From: Aphelocoma coerulescens
Lineage: Eukaryota > Chordata > Aves > Passeriformes > Corvidae
Assembly: GCF_041296385.1 (NCBI RefSeq)
Contig: NC_091013.1
Location: 9,500,001-9,564,000 of the forward strand
DNA length: 64,000 bases
Direction of reading: 5' to 3'
The translations under genes and the position numbers were made by a program. The notes under the pieces were generated by a model that saw nothing but the letters and a program-made list of their open reading frames with translations, was not told the DNA's origin and made no database searches. Numbering within the stretch: the stretch's first letter is position 1; every line of letters starts with the position of its first letter. Shown piece by piece: positions 52,379-64,000 of this stretch.

Positions 52379-55084
52379 CGTCTTAAGGTTTCACTGAAAT
52401 GAAACAATTTGCTTCCTAAATGTTTTTAAGAGCAGTTTCATTTGGTTGATTATGAAGAAAATAAAATTGCAGTTTGACTCTTTGTTAAGAGAGAAAGGAA
52501 AATAACTGCAGTGGCTCCAGGAGCAAACCTTGTATGCAAAAAGTTATTTCTCTATTTAATGCACTAGAACATGGTCCTCTTCTTCCCTCTTCCCCCTCTT
52601 GCAGGAGATAGAGGGATGGTCAGGAAAAAAAAGTAAAACGTTTGACAATATTACTTTTAGAGGCAAAATAACAGCCATTTGGACCTCTTCATTCTTGCAT
52701 CATTTGATTAGGAAAAAAATCAGCTGACCCACTTAGGCAGGGTGCTTGGTTAAGCTATTGGATCCATACTTATATGGAAATTTCTTAATACCATTTTGAC
52801 AAGATGAAAAGCTTTCAAATTGCAGGAAATGTAATTCATACCCACTTGAATGCTTTTGCACTGTCACTCAAACGAAAAGCATCTTTGCTGCAAATAAGAT
52901 TCATGCTTCCAATTCTTAATTTTTTGTTTGAGGTTGGTTTAGTCTGGAAGTTGTCTTTCTGCTAACAGGGCTAGCACATGTATCTATTCCTCTGATGGGA
53001 AATTATGCTGTGAATTAACCTTTGAAAGCACCACTTTTATCTGGTCATAGTGTCAGAGTCAGTCCTGTATGAAGCTGTTTCTCTACTCCACAGGGCTGAG
53101 TTACGGCTCAACAAAAGTCAAGGACTGATCCTGTAAAAGAACTGAAGTTTCCATAGTTGTAGTTGTTGATTATTAGTACTGGGCTCATACCACAAATAAT
53201 CCTCTTTATAACTGGGCTCATTTGCTTTTGTTATTTTTGTAAAAAATACCAATTCGAAAGCTTGACATTGTGCAGGGTAAAATTTAACCTCATACCACAT
53301 TAAGTAGTTTCTTTTTGTTCTGTAAGTAAACTTCAATGGATAATTTATTGTGAATGGGATCATTATATATTGTATTCTATAAAAAAATGCTATCTGCTTT
53401 TTGACCTATTTAAGGGAATCAAGACTGGCTTTCTTTAGTTTCTTCCAGGAGCTACAGTAGTCTGTGAAATATGCCCTGAAATATGTATTGAAAATAATTT
53501 TCAGTCCAGTTCAAGAGAAAAGATGGCTGCTACTATACTGTAGGAATTTGGAATAACCCCGCTTTTTTGTAATTTTTTTTTACAACTGTTATCTTCCTCA
53601 TGTCTTAATAGGGAATGTTCTGGTGGCATGGTAAAACCTGAGTAAAAGAGAATTTGTATCAAAGACTGAGGAAGTTTTTTTTGTATTTTATTTGGTTTTG
53701 TTGATAACAGACTACAGATATCTGCTTTACATATTTAACTTCTTTGTGTAAACAGGAATGCTTCCAGTTTAGATGGTTTGTATTTTTGCACTTGTTTAAA
53801 AAAACTAAACTGATGTATACACTCATTTGGAAACTCTTGCAGTAGCTTGGATAGAATTTATTTGGGTTTAGCTTGTAGCAGCGCAAACAGAAGCTAATAT
53901 ATATAATTATCACTGGTATATTTAGGTTTCCTGGGTTAATTTGAAGCAAAACTGCTAAAACTGCACTGCCACATAAATCACACTGTATTCCAAGATTCAG
54001 AAATCATTCCAGATAGAGAGATTTAACTAGCAACAGAAAACTAGTGTACTTCTTTTGAACATGCTGGTTGCTCAGTAAAAATGCATACCTGGGGAATTGA
54101 TGAACAAGCAGTGCCAGGAAAATTGTGTCTGTGGGATCAGGCAGCAAGCACGGGGCTCCTGCTGCCCAAAGGAGCCTGCAAAGTGCCTCGTGTTGGAGTA
54201 GGGAATGCTCCTTGAGGGGGAGAAGGGTAGGTTGTGGTTTGCTTTTTCATCCTTAGGTAAATTCAATGTCAATCCAGGCACTAAAACAGTTGTTTACTTT
54301 AAGAAAGGGAACTTTAGCAGTAATTTGGTCTACTCTGGCAAGGCTGTGACCAAGCAAATCTCTGTAAAGTAGAGCAAGCTGCAGTGCTAGCAGTACTGAG
54401 GGGGTATTGAAGAGTTCTGGATGATGAATGATGCTCACTTTGCTTCAAAATCTGGGAGAAAACTCTGGCTTAAGCAAAGTTGCCTTATGGACAAATATTT
54501 ATGCTAATATATGTATATATAGAATGCTAATATATATTCTGCTATGTAGAGAGAAAGAAAAGCACCAGTTAGCTGGAGATATGCAGGGGGGACAATGCCA
54601 AGAAAAAAAGGAAAAGATCTTTTTCGTCTTTTTTCTTTCTTTTTTGTGCCTTGTGCACTGGAGCTCCTTGAGACAGTAGTAGAGTGCCTTTAATTTTTTC
54701 TCTGCTCTATGGCATAGCTACAATGAGAGGTAGACAGTCTCTGGAGAGGATTTTTTTTTCCTTTAAATATATTGCACTACATTTCAGATCTGCCTTACAG
54801 CAAAACTGCCTGTACCACTTTTCTGTGCCAACTTCCAGCACTCAAAGCATACTTTCTGGTTTGATGAAATGCTGAAAATTAAGAAAGTATGAAATTAGTA
54901 GGAAAATGATTTTGAGATTCACATTAAACTTCAGATAACTTTCATTTATTCAGTGATTAAATATTCTGTATTTAAATAGCCTTTAAAATTCTTTTACATT
55001 GGTAATGTGTATGAATTTTAAGGCAAGTCACTACTGCTCTTGGCACCAACCTGAATGCGGAGTTGATCAGTCAGGCAGCACATA
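52379..55084. other. intergenic, no feature recognised
   Basis: AT-rich sequence right of the long LTR. I looked for retroviral gag/pol/env remnants continuing from the LTR and found none. Short ORFs only. Confidence 0.6.
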
Positions 55085-55642
55085 CCAGGGCAGTGATTGT
55101 CCCCTGTACTGGGCACTGGTGAGGCCCCACCTCAAATCCTGTGTTCAGGTTTGGGGCCTGTCATTACAAGAAAGACATCAAGAGGCTGGAGAGTGTCCCG
55201 AGGAGGGCAACAGAGCTGGGGAAGGGTCTGGAGCACACGTCTGATGAGGAGCAGCTGAGGGACCTGAGAGTGTTCAGTCTGGAGAAGAGGAGGTTCAGGA
55301 AGGTCCTTATTGCTCTCTCCAATTCCCTGACAGGAGAGGTGGAAGGTGGGGGTCGGTCTCTCCTCCCAGGTAACAAGAGATAGAACAAGAGGAAATAGCT
55401 TCAAGTTGTGCCAGGGGAGGTTTAGATTGGACATTAGGAAAAACGTCTTCACTGAAAGGGTGGTCAGGCTTTGGAACAGGCTGCCCAGGGAAGTGGTGGA
55501 GTCACGATCTCTGCAGGTGTCAAAAAGACATGTGGATGTAGCATTTAGGGACATGGTTTAGTGGTGAACACAGTGGTGCTGGGTTGATGGCTAGACTTGA
55601 TAATCTTAGAGGTCTTTGCCAGCCTAAAATATTGAATGATTC
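55085..55642 (+). mobile_element. CR1 LINE 3' fragment with well preserved ORF2 C-terminus
   Basis: The plus strand encodes, across a frameshift, [20 protein letters not shown] with [19 protein letters not shown], and then [31 protein letters not shown] and [19 protein letters not shown]. These are the conserved C-terminal CR1 reverse-transcriptase blocks (usual forms [33 protein letters not shown]). The 3' end has GGCTAGACTTGATAATCTTA and ends ATTGAATGATTC. This is the best preserved CR1 of the window, but it is 5'-truncated to about 560 bp and frameshifted, hence inactive. The left edge is approximate. Confidence 0.95.
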
Positions 55643-58600
55643 ATTTGGGCAGTAGTTTCCGGGTAGTAAGCTCATGACCATGGCTTGCTCTCAGCTAACA
55701 AATTTTTGACTTGAGGTACAGACAGCCAGTAGATGGATCTCAATCAAGATGACCAAACACATGTAAAACACCAGAATGAAGGGGAATACCCACAGTGCCC
55801 TGGTCAAATCCCTTCCTCTCCTTTCTTCCAAATATCTCCACAGCATATGAGTTGATTGCAAGCCAGAGAACTGACCTCTCAAATCCTGGGAACACAAACA
55901 CTTACTAAGAGGCTTCTCCTGGTCCTCTGGATTAGGTATTCCTCAAAGCCTTCCTTATGCTGTTTAGTGATTTTCCTTGTGATGACTACTTCATCTTTCT
56001 ATTTATTTCAAAGTCTGAATGAAAGAGATATACAGTTGGGAACAACAATTGATCAGAAGCAAACTGAAGCATTAAGGACTTCTGAAAAAGAGAGAAGAAA
56101 AAAACTCAGTGTCCCCAAAATATTGATCAAACTTATTACCTTCATTATATCTGTTTCAAATCATGGCTTAGCTAGGCTAAAATAAAGAATGGACTCAAAC
56201 CATACTCTGTAAAATGAGTTCCCAAAACATTGTTTGGAAACAGATGACAAGTCAGCTACTTCTGGTTGTTCAGGACTCTGAAAGAAATGACATTGCTCTG
56301 AAATATACCCAAATGACCAGCGCAGTGATTAGACTAATGGAGAAGAGTAGAAACTTTTTGTCATTTCAGTATAGTGAGGAGAAGCTTGTCTTTTTGCTGT
56401 GTGAGAGGCAACATGTTCCTGGTGGGGCTGGGAAGGGATCTGGCCATATAAAAGAGCAGTCTGCAGAGTTTTTCAGATATGTGCACTGCAGAGCAGTGTT
56501 TGTCTTACATATATTTCATTAACTCTGGTCTCTACACATGATATGCAAGTATCATATGATATGTGAGTAGTTTATGGAATGAAAGGGCTGCTTTCATCGT
56601 GTCAGGTGAGGCTTGTGGTAGCATGGCAAATGTGGCACAGAGCTCAACACCTTGGTTCTGAGGGTAGGTGTGAAGGCTTTGTAACCTGCTCCGGTCCCTT
56701 TGGGCGACAAGCAGGACACTGGCACAGTACTGGAGCATCCATATTGCAACTGGACGTGGATTCAAATATCCATGCTCTGCTCTGGAGGGCCAGCTGGTGT
56801 GCCAAAATGAAGCCAGAGCGTACAGTGGTGTGGTTGATCAGGAGTGAAGACTAAGACCTGAACCTGAGACTTCCTTGCTGTAAACCAGTGCAGCTAGAGC
56901 AGTGCCCAGACAAGTCTCTGCAATGACTGGAGGGACACTGGCATCTCTGAGCCATCCAGAGTGGGAACTCATGCACACAGAACAGGGCAGGTGCTCTGAA
57001 ACTGCTGTGTGAATACCTCCATTCCAGTGCCAGTAGCATCATAAGCTGTTCCAGCACTTACAGTTCTAAACAGCTCTACAGCTGTTAATTTCTGCTTTCC
57101 TCAGTGCAGCAGCCTATGGGTATATTTTCCTCAGAAGTGCAAGCCTCATTTCACAGTCTCCTCCTCACCAACGAGAAACTCTGGGAGCCTGAAGGGGCAG
57201 CAAATGAGCCTTATCTTTCAAGTCTGTTAACATCTAGATTTGTGCTAACCCTGCTCAGTGAGCTCTGGAGTTTCCAGCGAGCTCTGGAGTTTCCAGCTAC
57301 TCTGATGCCCAGACAGCTTCACCTATGCCAGCGGTGCTTCTGTTAGTGTCTGCCCCTAAATCCTTGCAGCTACACATGAAAGTAATTTAATGAGTATGAA
57401 GATTCTGTATATCCACAGGGTCCAGGAAGTTATTTACGGAAAAGACCCACTGCTGCACACCTCTTCTCCATAATGTTTCCAAAGTATTTGTGAAGGTCTG
57501 GAGATTAATTCAAAGCATGTTCAGGTCTGTCATGTACCTGGAAAGTTGTTTGGAAACTACTTTATGGCTGTAATTGCTTAGTGGTGCCATGAGTTCAAGG
57601 CTATTTCTGAAACACTCAGGTACAGAATATGGAGTGAGAATGTAGCTTCAAGCATTTTTTTCTTTGGGAAAGCTGTTTTGTGAGGGTCTCATTGTTTTCC
57701 CCACAGGCCACACATTGCAACTCCTGCACCCCAGGTTACCCTGTGTTTTGCTGTGCCAACACTGCTATATATAAGGCTGCATTTTAACACTGATTGCTGA
57801 AATTGTACATGCATGTTTTTAAGTCGATATTAAAAAGAACCCTAGAAAAGTCCTACAAAGAGGCAGTCCATATGCTAGGGATATGTGGTTAGGGTAAAGG
57901 AGTATGAAGAACATTAATAATAATTAACTAACCTAAAGAAGTTTCATTTGCATTTCACACACAACTATTGTGCTTTTAAAAGAAGTTAAAAATTTGGATG
58001 AACTATTCTTGCTGTGGCAAAACACTGAATAAACCCAACTATACCTAGAGGGCCTGGGTTAAACAGTTTATCTAATGCTTGCTAACTCCTCATGAAGATG
58101 ACAAAGAAGGAGAGTTCTCATGCCAAAAGCATCTGTGGATTGCTGCACTTACCTTGAAAAGCCAGTATCACAGCACAGCAGCCTAAGTAGTAAGTGGGTA
58201 ACAGGGATAAAGAAGCAGAGTAACTTGTGGAAAGGGCCTCATATGGGGAGCCAAGAGCAGGAATTGGGATGAGGACACCTAGCAAAGAAGGGAGTTGTCA
58301 GAAGGAGTAAGCAGAGTAAATACTTTCAGTTTAAGTGTGGTCAAGTCCAGTTTAAATCCAGTGAGGCCTCCCTGCCCAGAAGCCCAAGCTGGTATTGGCA
58401 GATAGGCAATTCAGCTTCAGGGTGAAACGTGCTTGTGCTGACGCACAGCAAGTATACTTTCCTGTAACAAGGAAAGGGGATTAATTCTTATCCATTTAGT
58501 CTGGGGGAGGACACTGGTTTTCCTGTTATGGATTTTTCTCTCTTTAAGGAGCAAAGCTCTTCTCCTGTCTGGTTAAGCCTATGTTACTCATTAGCTGGAA

Positions 58601-59314
58601 GGATGCAGTGTAACTCATTTACCACCTACTCTGTTCGGCACTTTCTAAAGACAGGACATTATTTTCCATTTCCCTTGACAGATGCTTCAGCATTTCAGGG
58701 AAGACACACTAAACCCAGACCCAGGTCATCCAAGACCTGGCAGAGGCCGTAGTTATTATTTAAGATGGAGGAACATGCTCATTAACAAGGCAGACAGCAA
58801 AGAAAAGCTGTTTCATTTCAGTGCTTGTGTGTCTGCATAATATTAAGTAGCACTCCAAGCTACACTGGAAGCCTTCATCATGCCAGTTAGGCTTTCTGCT
58901 CTGATTAGAGAGATTTGTATTCCTCATGACAGTGAACTCACTATGATCTTTACTGACTTTTCTTCATAAATGGATTTCTTACATTAAGCAGATCTTTGCT
59001 TTAGCAAATTTTCCAAGGTACCCTGAGTTTGTAATAATTATTTATCACAAAATGCAGTTGACCCTGTCTACAGGGGCTGAGGGCCGGATTCTCCTGGCTT
59101 CTGAAGAGGATGCTGGTCTCATCCTATAGTTTAGAGCAAAACAAATATATTTCAGTTTCATTTAATCAAACTTCTAGTAAATCTTTCCTGTGAAAAGGAA
59201 CTGATACATAGACCCTTGAGGCATTTACTCATTGTGGCAAAACTGATTAAGTACATTAGTTATGGGATTTTTATTCTGATGATAAATGAAGAAAAAGGAT
59301 CACATTCAGCAGTG
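55643..59314. other. intergenic, no gene recognised
   Basis: Moderately AT-rich DNA between a CR1 and the plus-strand LTR. It includes a perfect 19-bp tandem duplication at 57260-57297. ORFs of 74-109 codons (for example 55856-56185) have no recognisable similarity. Confidence 0.6.
57260..57297. repeat. perfect 19-bp tandem duplication
   Basis: GAGCTCTGGAGTTTCCAGC occurs twice head to tail without a mismatch. The unit contains an inverted motif (CTGGAGTTTCCAG). Perfect identity suggests a recent duplication. Confidence 0.92.
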
Positions 59315-59320
59315 GCAACA

Positions 59321-59966
59321 TGTGGCGTGCTGCATGTGGTTGCTGCAGCCACCCTGACCTCAGATGAAACAGTAGAACCCAATGTTTGGTGCTCAGGCAC
59401 CAATGTCTAGCAACCCAGTCTGTTGTTAGGGTGAGAACCCATCATCCCCCAGTTTAGTGATTTGTGTATTTCAAGCTGATTGGTTAATGTTTTCGCCTCC
59501 CTGATTTATGCCTAAAATTATAAATGCTCATTTCCCTTAGTAACTATGTATTAGTTCTAGAAAGTTCTGTACTCCTCAGCATCCCACTGGTTACTTCCCT
59601 TGATCCCTCCTATGTGTTGTTCCCATTGGTTCCCTCAGCTTCAACCGCGCCTCCTTCCCTTTGTCCCATTGGCAGTAGCCCTTATCCCTGCCCTTCCCTC
59701 CCTCATTATAAAATCCCTGGCCCCTGAGTTATTTTTGGCTGTTTGTCCCTAGTCCCTTCGTGGTCATAAACTTTTGTGTGGCACCTACAGGAGGAGTCCC
59801 CTCTGTCCTTCCTTGCCTCTGTGTGTGTGTGCCTGACAACCAGACCAGGAGTAGCTCCCTTGGGTGAGGAGCTCACTCTCTGCCCCTCTTGTGTGGAAGC
59901 TGCTGGAACCAGAGGGTGCAGCCAGACCTCCGGGCTTCTTTTGTTTTCCTGGCTGCCGTGCCCTCA
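59321..59966 (+). mobile_element. ERVK-like solo LTR, copy 2
   Basis: This 646-bp block begins TGTGGCG and ends GCCCTCA and is flanked by a perfect 6-bp target duplication, GCAACA, at 59315-59320 and 59967-59972. It contains CCAAT-type boxes (CCCATTGG, twice between 59590 and 59680), a TATA box TATAAAA at 59707-59713 and CATAAA at 59765-59770, then a GT-rich (GT)n stretch near 59819. It is homologous along its length to the minus-strand copy at 50400-51038. TATA to CATAAA is only about 58 bp, implying a short R region. No internal retroviral sequence adjoins, so it is a solo LTR left by recombination between two LTRs of a provirus. The 6-bp duplication fits class II elements; family assignment is inference. 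Confidence 0.92.
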
Positions 59967-59972
59967 GCAACA

Positions 59973-61600
59973 GACTTCCCCAACTAGCATTAGTTGTGAT
60001 TAGAAGCAATTCTCTTTTTTCTTTTGTGCTTTTATACTGATGACAGTTTGTATGCTTGTGCTTGCAGAGTTTGTTTACATTCTGTAATGAAGCTTGTTTA
60101 GAAGTCCCTATTCTCTTATTAATTTTAGGGAAATAATTTTATTTGGACTTTCTCAATCATAAAGATAAATAAATGAGCAATAGAGTCCTCACAGGTGTAT
60201 TCCCTAAACACCTTTGCATCTTCATCATTTTCTTTTTCTTCCTTTGTGTTGATACAACAAGAATTCAGATGGTAAGTGGCCTACTTTTCAAATACTTGTT
60301 TTAAACCAAATACAGATACACATTACTGACACAAAATTGATTTTATTTTTTTTTTTCAGTGTGTTGAAGCAGCATTCAGTTTGATCATAAAATGGATTCT
60401 TTATCATTTTCTGTGCTGGTAATTTCTCTTGCATTATAAATAAAAAAATATATGTGTGTGTTGTTTCAGCACATCCTGCTTTCAAAGGGGCTCAGGGACT
60501 ACAGAGTCTATATGGTGTAGAAAGCTGTTTGGTTTTTTTATACCAGGTGTAAATGGGTCTGCAGCCATTTTTCCTTAATTTAAATTATAGCGCAGGTGCC
60601 CTGTATCAGTAACAGTTCGTGTTTCATTCCTGTTCATGTTGAAAATGAACTTACTGTCTTGTCATTTAGTACAATCTAGAGTAGAATTCAGAGTTTGCCT
60701 CAAGATTTCCTTACAAATTAACGGGAATAAATGTGAAAGCAGAATGGAATAGTTGCACTTTTCCAGCAGTTTAACCTCCGGTAGTTATAAGGTGATTTTT
60801 TATTTAGTTCAGTTATAAAATATTTATGCAGAAATACTCACAGAGAAGCAACATTTTATTCAAAGAACGGCTGGCAGTGAGGGGTAAGTTGTGCATTAAA
60901 AATAAATTAGAACACAATACTCATTATACAAACACCAGCAAAAATAGGAATGCTAAGGACATAATTTTCTAAAAATGTACATCTGCAACAAGCTCCAGTG
61001 GTGCATATAGTCAGTGAAGCTTTCTTTTTTTTACAGCTGCTTATCTGTTATATGCCATTTCTTGCTGTAAGGGGAAACCACCTGCTAAATCATTCAAATA
61101 ATCATCAAGGAATGCAGTTTTCTGTGTATTTTGTCTTTGTTTAGGTTTGTCTTTTTCTGTTAGAAGGTATCTCTTCTGCTGTGACTTTCACCACTACTAT
61201 TTGCACACCTTATAGTGCTGTGAGGGGCTGCAGGCCAGGATCACAGCCTATTGTGCAGGCTGCCTTACCTACAAAAGGGCCTCTCCTGATTCAAAGGTGT
61301 AACCAAAAGCTCTGATCTTGGAAAAGCTTAAAGCCATGTAATGAGACCAGCCTGGTTAGTGGGAGGCAAGGAAATGTCTTTAATGGTTCAGGGTTTCCTG
61401 GGTAGGTGAACTATGCCAAAGGGAATAGGAGAGAGTAATAACAAGTGAAAAAATAAATACTAATCCAAGGCTTAATGACAGTCTGGCATCCTCAGAAACC
61501 CAGAAGCACCCAGCTGGAGATAGAGGATTTCCTTATGACAGTAGATACTTTGTTATGGCACATTTACTGAGAAGTGATCAGACTGAATATTGTACAGTCC

Positions 61601-61631
<31 letters not shown>

Positions 61632-63360
61632 AACCACCCTTCCCCCTTAAATCAGCTCTGACTGCACAACCTTTTTCTAAAATCATTTGATGAGTAAAGG
61701 AAGCAAAATAGACACGTGTACAAAGAAGAAAAGAAACAAAAAGTAACAGAAGAGCAATTTCAGCTTGTAGTTCCCAAACATGGAAACCAGTTATCTGCAT
61801 CCATCAGAAAAAAAACAGATATATCAGCTGAACAAAGCAGTGGGAGATATTTAACTTAGTACCAAAAATAGATGCAGGACAAGATTTTAGTATATCATGC
61901 TCAAAGCTACGTATCCTTGCATTGCACTTCTATAGGGGAGATTATCTGGAGATGTTTATAATTGATATAAATCTATATATTCTAAGTAATCATTAATCAT
62001 TTTCTGTGTAGACTCAAGCAGATTGGACAAGGATTTCTTTACTTCCAAATGAGTGGCCCTTGTCTCACATTTATTATTAATTTTCATGTGTTAAAACCTT
62101 GCAGCAGGTGGATAGGAGAGAGATAGTTTTTGGGATTACTGCAGATGAGACTTAAGGGGACAGGCACTCTATGAGAGCAGTAACAGTATCAGTGGGAGGA
62201 GAGGTCTCAGTGCTTCTCCTTCCCAGGCTCTCAATGAAGTTGTTGTAGTCCAGTATTTTGCAGCTTTCCCCACCAGAGGAGTGTAATCCACTGGGTTCTG
62301 CCTGGTGATGACCTCTGCACCAAAGCACATTGTCTTTTACTTCTAAATTGCATGTACTGGGAGTTCTGTGTGACACATTCATAATTCCTATTTCTCTTAT
62401 TTTCTTGGAGACTGTTCAGTCTACATTTTTTAGACACTATTGATTTTGTGTCATGGGATGTACTATATCAATTTGAGGAAAAACAAAGGAGACATTAAAT
62501 AATCTTATTCTAATCTTGACAGACCTTATCTATTTGAAATTAAGTATAAAGTCATTTACCCTTTGTTGAGACTGAGTCAAGAGTTCTTTCTTTTGCAAAA
62601 TGCAAAATATTTCAGGTATGGGACTTAGGTTATCCCTAGACTAATAATGATTTCTTTTTTTCATAGCTCTTATATTAAAATGTTCAGAATATTTTTTTTT
62701 CCAGTAAGCTTAATGCTTCAGGAGAATTGAAAACAGGCAATAGCCTGTCATCATCTGCATTATTGTTAAACTAATGGATATTTATTCACGAGGCAAACGG
62801 AGGAAAAGGTCACATGAATTGTCATTTCTGAATCTGTATTCTAATATAGTTACAGTACCTCTCATGAACTTCTCTGGGGAAAGTGAGCAATTTACTGTCT
62901 CATTCACTTTGGAAGGTATGGAGAATGGTTAAATTAGGTACTGGAAAAAGGTTTAGATGACCAGAGAGTTCTTTTGTTCATAATGGACAATCATAACTCA
63001 TTCTGCTCAGCTTACTAATGTCTGGCTTACTGGAAATATTGGCATTTGGTCCTGTACAGAGTGCTTCTTACATGCATGTGCAGTTGACTTGTAGTTCTTG
63101 CCTGATCATCTTTTGAGTTCACATAAGATAATTACTCCCATTCGCCCAAGAAAATGGCTCCAAAAATACTTTTGTCAAATCTCTTCCCAGTCCCCTTCCT
63201 GTACTAATGCCAACCAAAAAGGATGAGGTACTGATAATATATAGGGAAGTGTTCTCTCATGGTGCTCTGGAGGGTCTGCTGCAGTAGGGAGAGTTAGAAT
63301 TTTGTTAGTTGCTGACTGTTGTGGGTAACCCAGCTGAGACCACTCACTCGGTTGACAGGG
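59973..63360. other. intergenic, no gene recognised
   Basis: AT-rich sequence with a T23 run at 61601-61623. The short ORFs here have no recognisable similarity. No interspersed element recognised. Confidence 0.6.
61601..61623. repeat. T23 homopolymer
   Basis: Twenty-three consecutive T, the longest homopolymer in the window. Read on the minus strand it would be a poly(A) run, but no retrocopy is recognised next to it. Confidence 0.92.
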
Positions 63361-63800
63361 TGTAGTGGTTTGGTCTAAAATACTCATTACTCATCAGCAG
63401 TTTGTGAGTGACTGGGCTGCTATGAAGACTAGTAGACCAGAAAAGTCCAAATTTAAGCAGTAGAACACTAAGGACCAGAAGTAAACCATGTTTAGATGAG
63501 CTTTGAAGGGGAAGGAGGGATTCATATGGAGGCCTCTAAAAACAGGACAAAACCAGCAGGCTGTAGACAGCTCTGCAATTGCCTGTATAAACCACCTACT
63601 CCAGCTTTGTTGAAATCTGTAATTACTGTTGGCTGCCTCAATGGAGTCCCTTGTGGGATGGCTCTTGAGCAGGTGCATCTCGAAGCATCCTTCAGACACC
63701 AAGGTGCCTGGCTTTGCCAGACCATGCATGCCATGTCTTACTGTGCAGACCTGGCATTAAAGATACACCACAGGCGTCTTGCAGTTCTGTTGGTGCCTGT
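63361..63800 (+). mobile_element. possible LTR fragment
   Basis: It starts TGTAGTGGTTTGG, and its first 31 bases match, inverted, the last 31 bases of the LTR ending at 52373, with two mismatches. Downstream on the plus strand come a TATA box (TATAAA, 63586-63591) and a variant poly(A) signal ATTAAA (63756-63761) followed by GT-rich sequence, an LTR-like order. However, the inverted terminal match would equally suit the 3' end of a minus-strand LTR, and beyond the first 31 bases I see only weak similarity to the 51092-52373 LTR. The right end is not defined and I found no target duplication. Orientation and family are unresolved. Confidence 0.4.
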
Positions 63801-63960
63801 GAGGACTAGATACCCTAGAGGGATGAGGGACAAGCCTCAGATTTCCAGGCTATTGAAAGAATGATTAAGAGAACTGGAGTAGTTAAAAGAATCAATGGTA
63901 ATGTTAGGAAGTCATGAGGAAAAATTCTTGGTCAGTGAAAACCAGAGGTGAAGAGTGAAG

Positions 63961-64000
63961 GTCATGGTTTAGTGGTTAAGAGAGATGGTGATAGCTGGTT
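63961..64000 (+). mobile_element. start of a CR1 3' tail, cut by the window edge
   Basis: GTCATGGTTTAGTGGTTAAG and the following GATGGTGATAGCTGGTT match the CR1 stretch seen at 55552-55590 (GACATGGTTTAGTGGTGAAC, then GGTGCTGGGTT). The element continues past the window. Confidence 0.6.

Noticed and set aside
50400..59966. Interpretation of the two LTRs as ends of a single provirus
   Set aside because: They are in opposite orientation, each has its own target duplication, and the DNA between contains a different LTR and a CR1 and no retroviral genes.

Overview
This is vertebrate nuclear DNA, almost certainly from a bird. Coding content is very sparse, there are one clear 3'-terminal exon and a long 3' UTR, and the interspersed repeats are CR1 LINEs (many ending in the avian-type ATTCTATGATTCT-like tail) plus endogenous-retrovirus solo LTRs. 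There are no Alu- or B1-like SINEs. The species cannot be fixed from the sequence; the CR1/LTR mixture fits a neoavian bird.

The only protein-coding gene I can support is the end of TMEM47, a four-transmembrane junction protein of the PMP22/EMP/claudin superfamily. Positions 1-5260 are its last intron. Positions 5261-5439 are the terminal exon, encoding the last 59 residues. Positions 5440 to about 9055 are a long AT-rich 3' UTR with one plausible proximal poly(A) signal (6498) and a distal one (9032).

From about 9,056 to 64,000 I see intergenic DNA with no convincing gene. In the human map DMD lies on the 3' side of TMEM47 across a gene-poor interval, so this may be the avian counterpart of that desert. 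That is recalled synteny, not something the window shows.

Mobile elements: (i) CR1 copies at 20063-21262 (-), 32939-33475 (-), 38070-38846 (+), 42573-42646 (+), 44770-44846 (-), 49457-49536 (+), 55085-55642 (+) and probably 63961-64000 (+), all 5'-truncated and decayed; (ii) two solo LTRs of one family with 6-bp target duplications, in opposite orientation at 50400-51038 (-) and 59321-59966 (+); (iii) a long solo LTR at 51092-52373 (+) with a 5-bp target duplication and an internally repeated U3 motif, only about 50 bp from the first LTR; (iv) an LTR-like block inside the TMEM47 intron at about 4033-4789; and (v) a possible LTR fragment beginning at 63361 that shares a 31-bp terminal sequence, inverted, with the end of the 51092-52373 LTR.

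No CRISPR array, operon, tRNA or rRNA gene, and no previously undescribed biological system, could be supported. The most interesting observations concern LTR architecture and the TMEM47 3' UTR.
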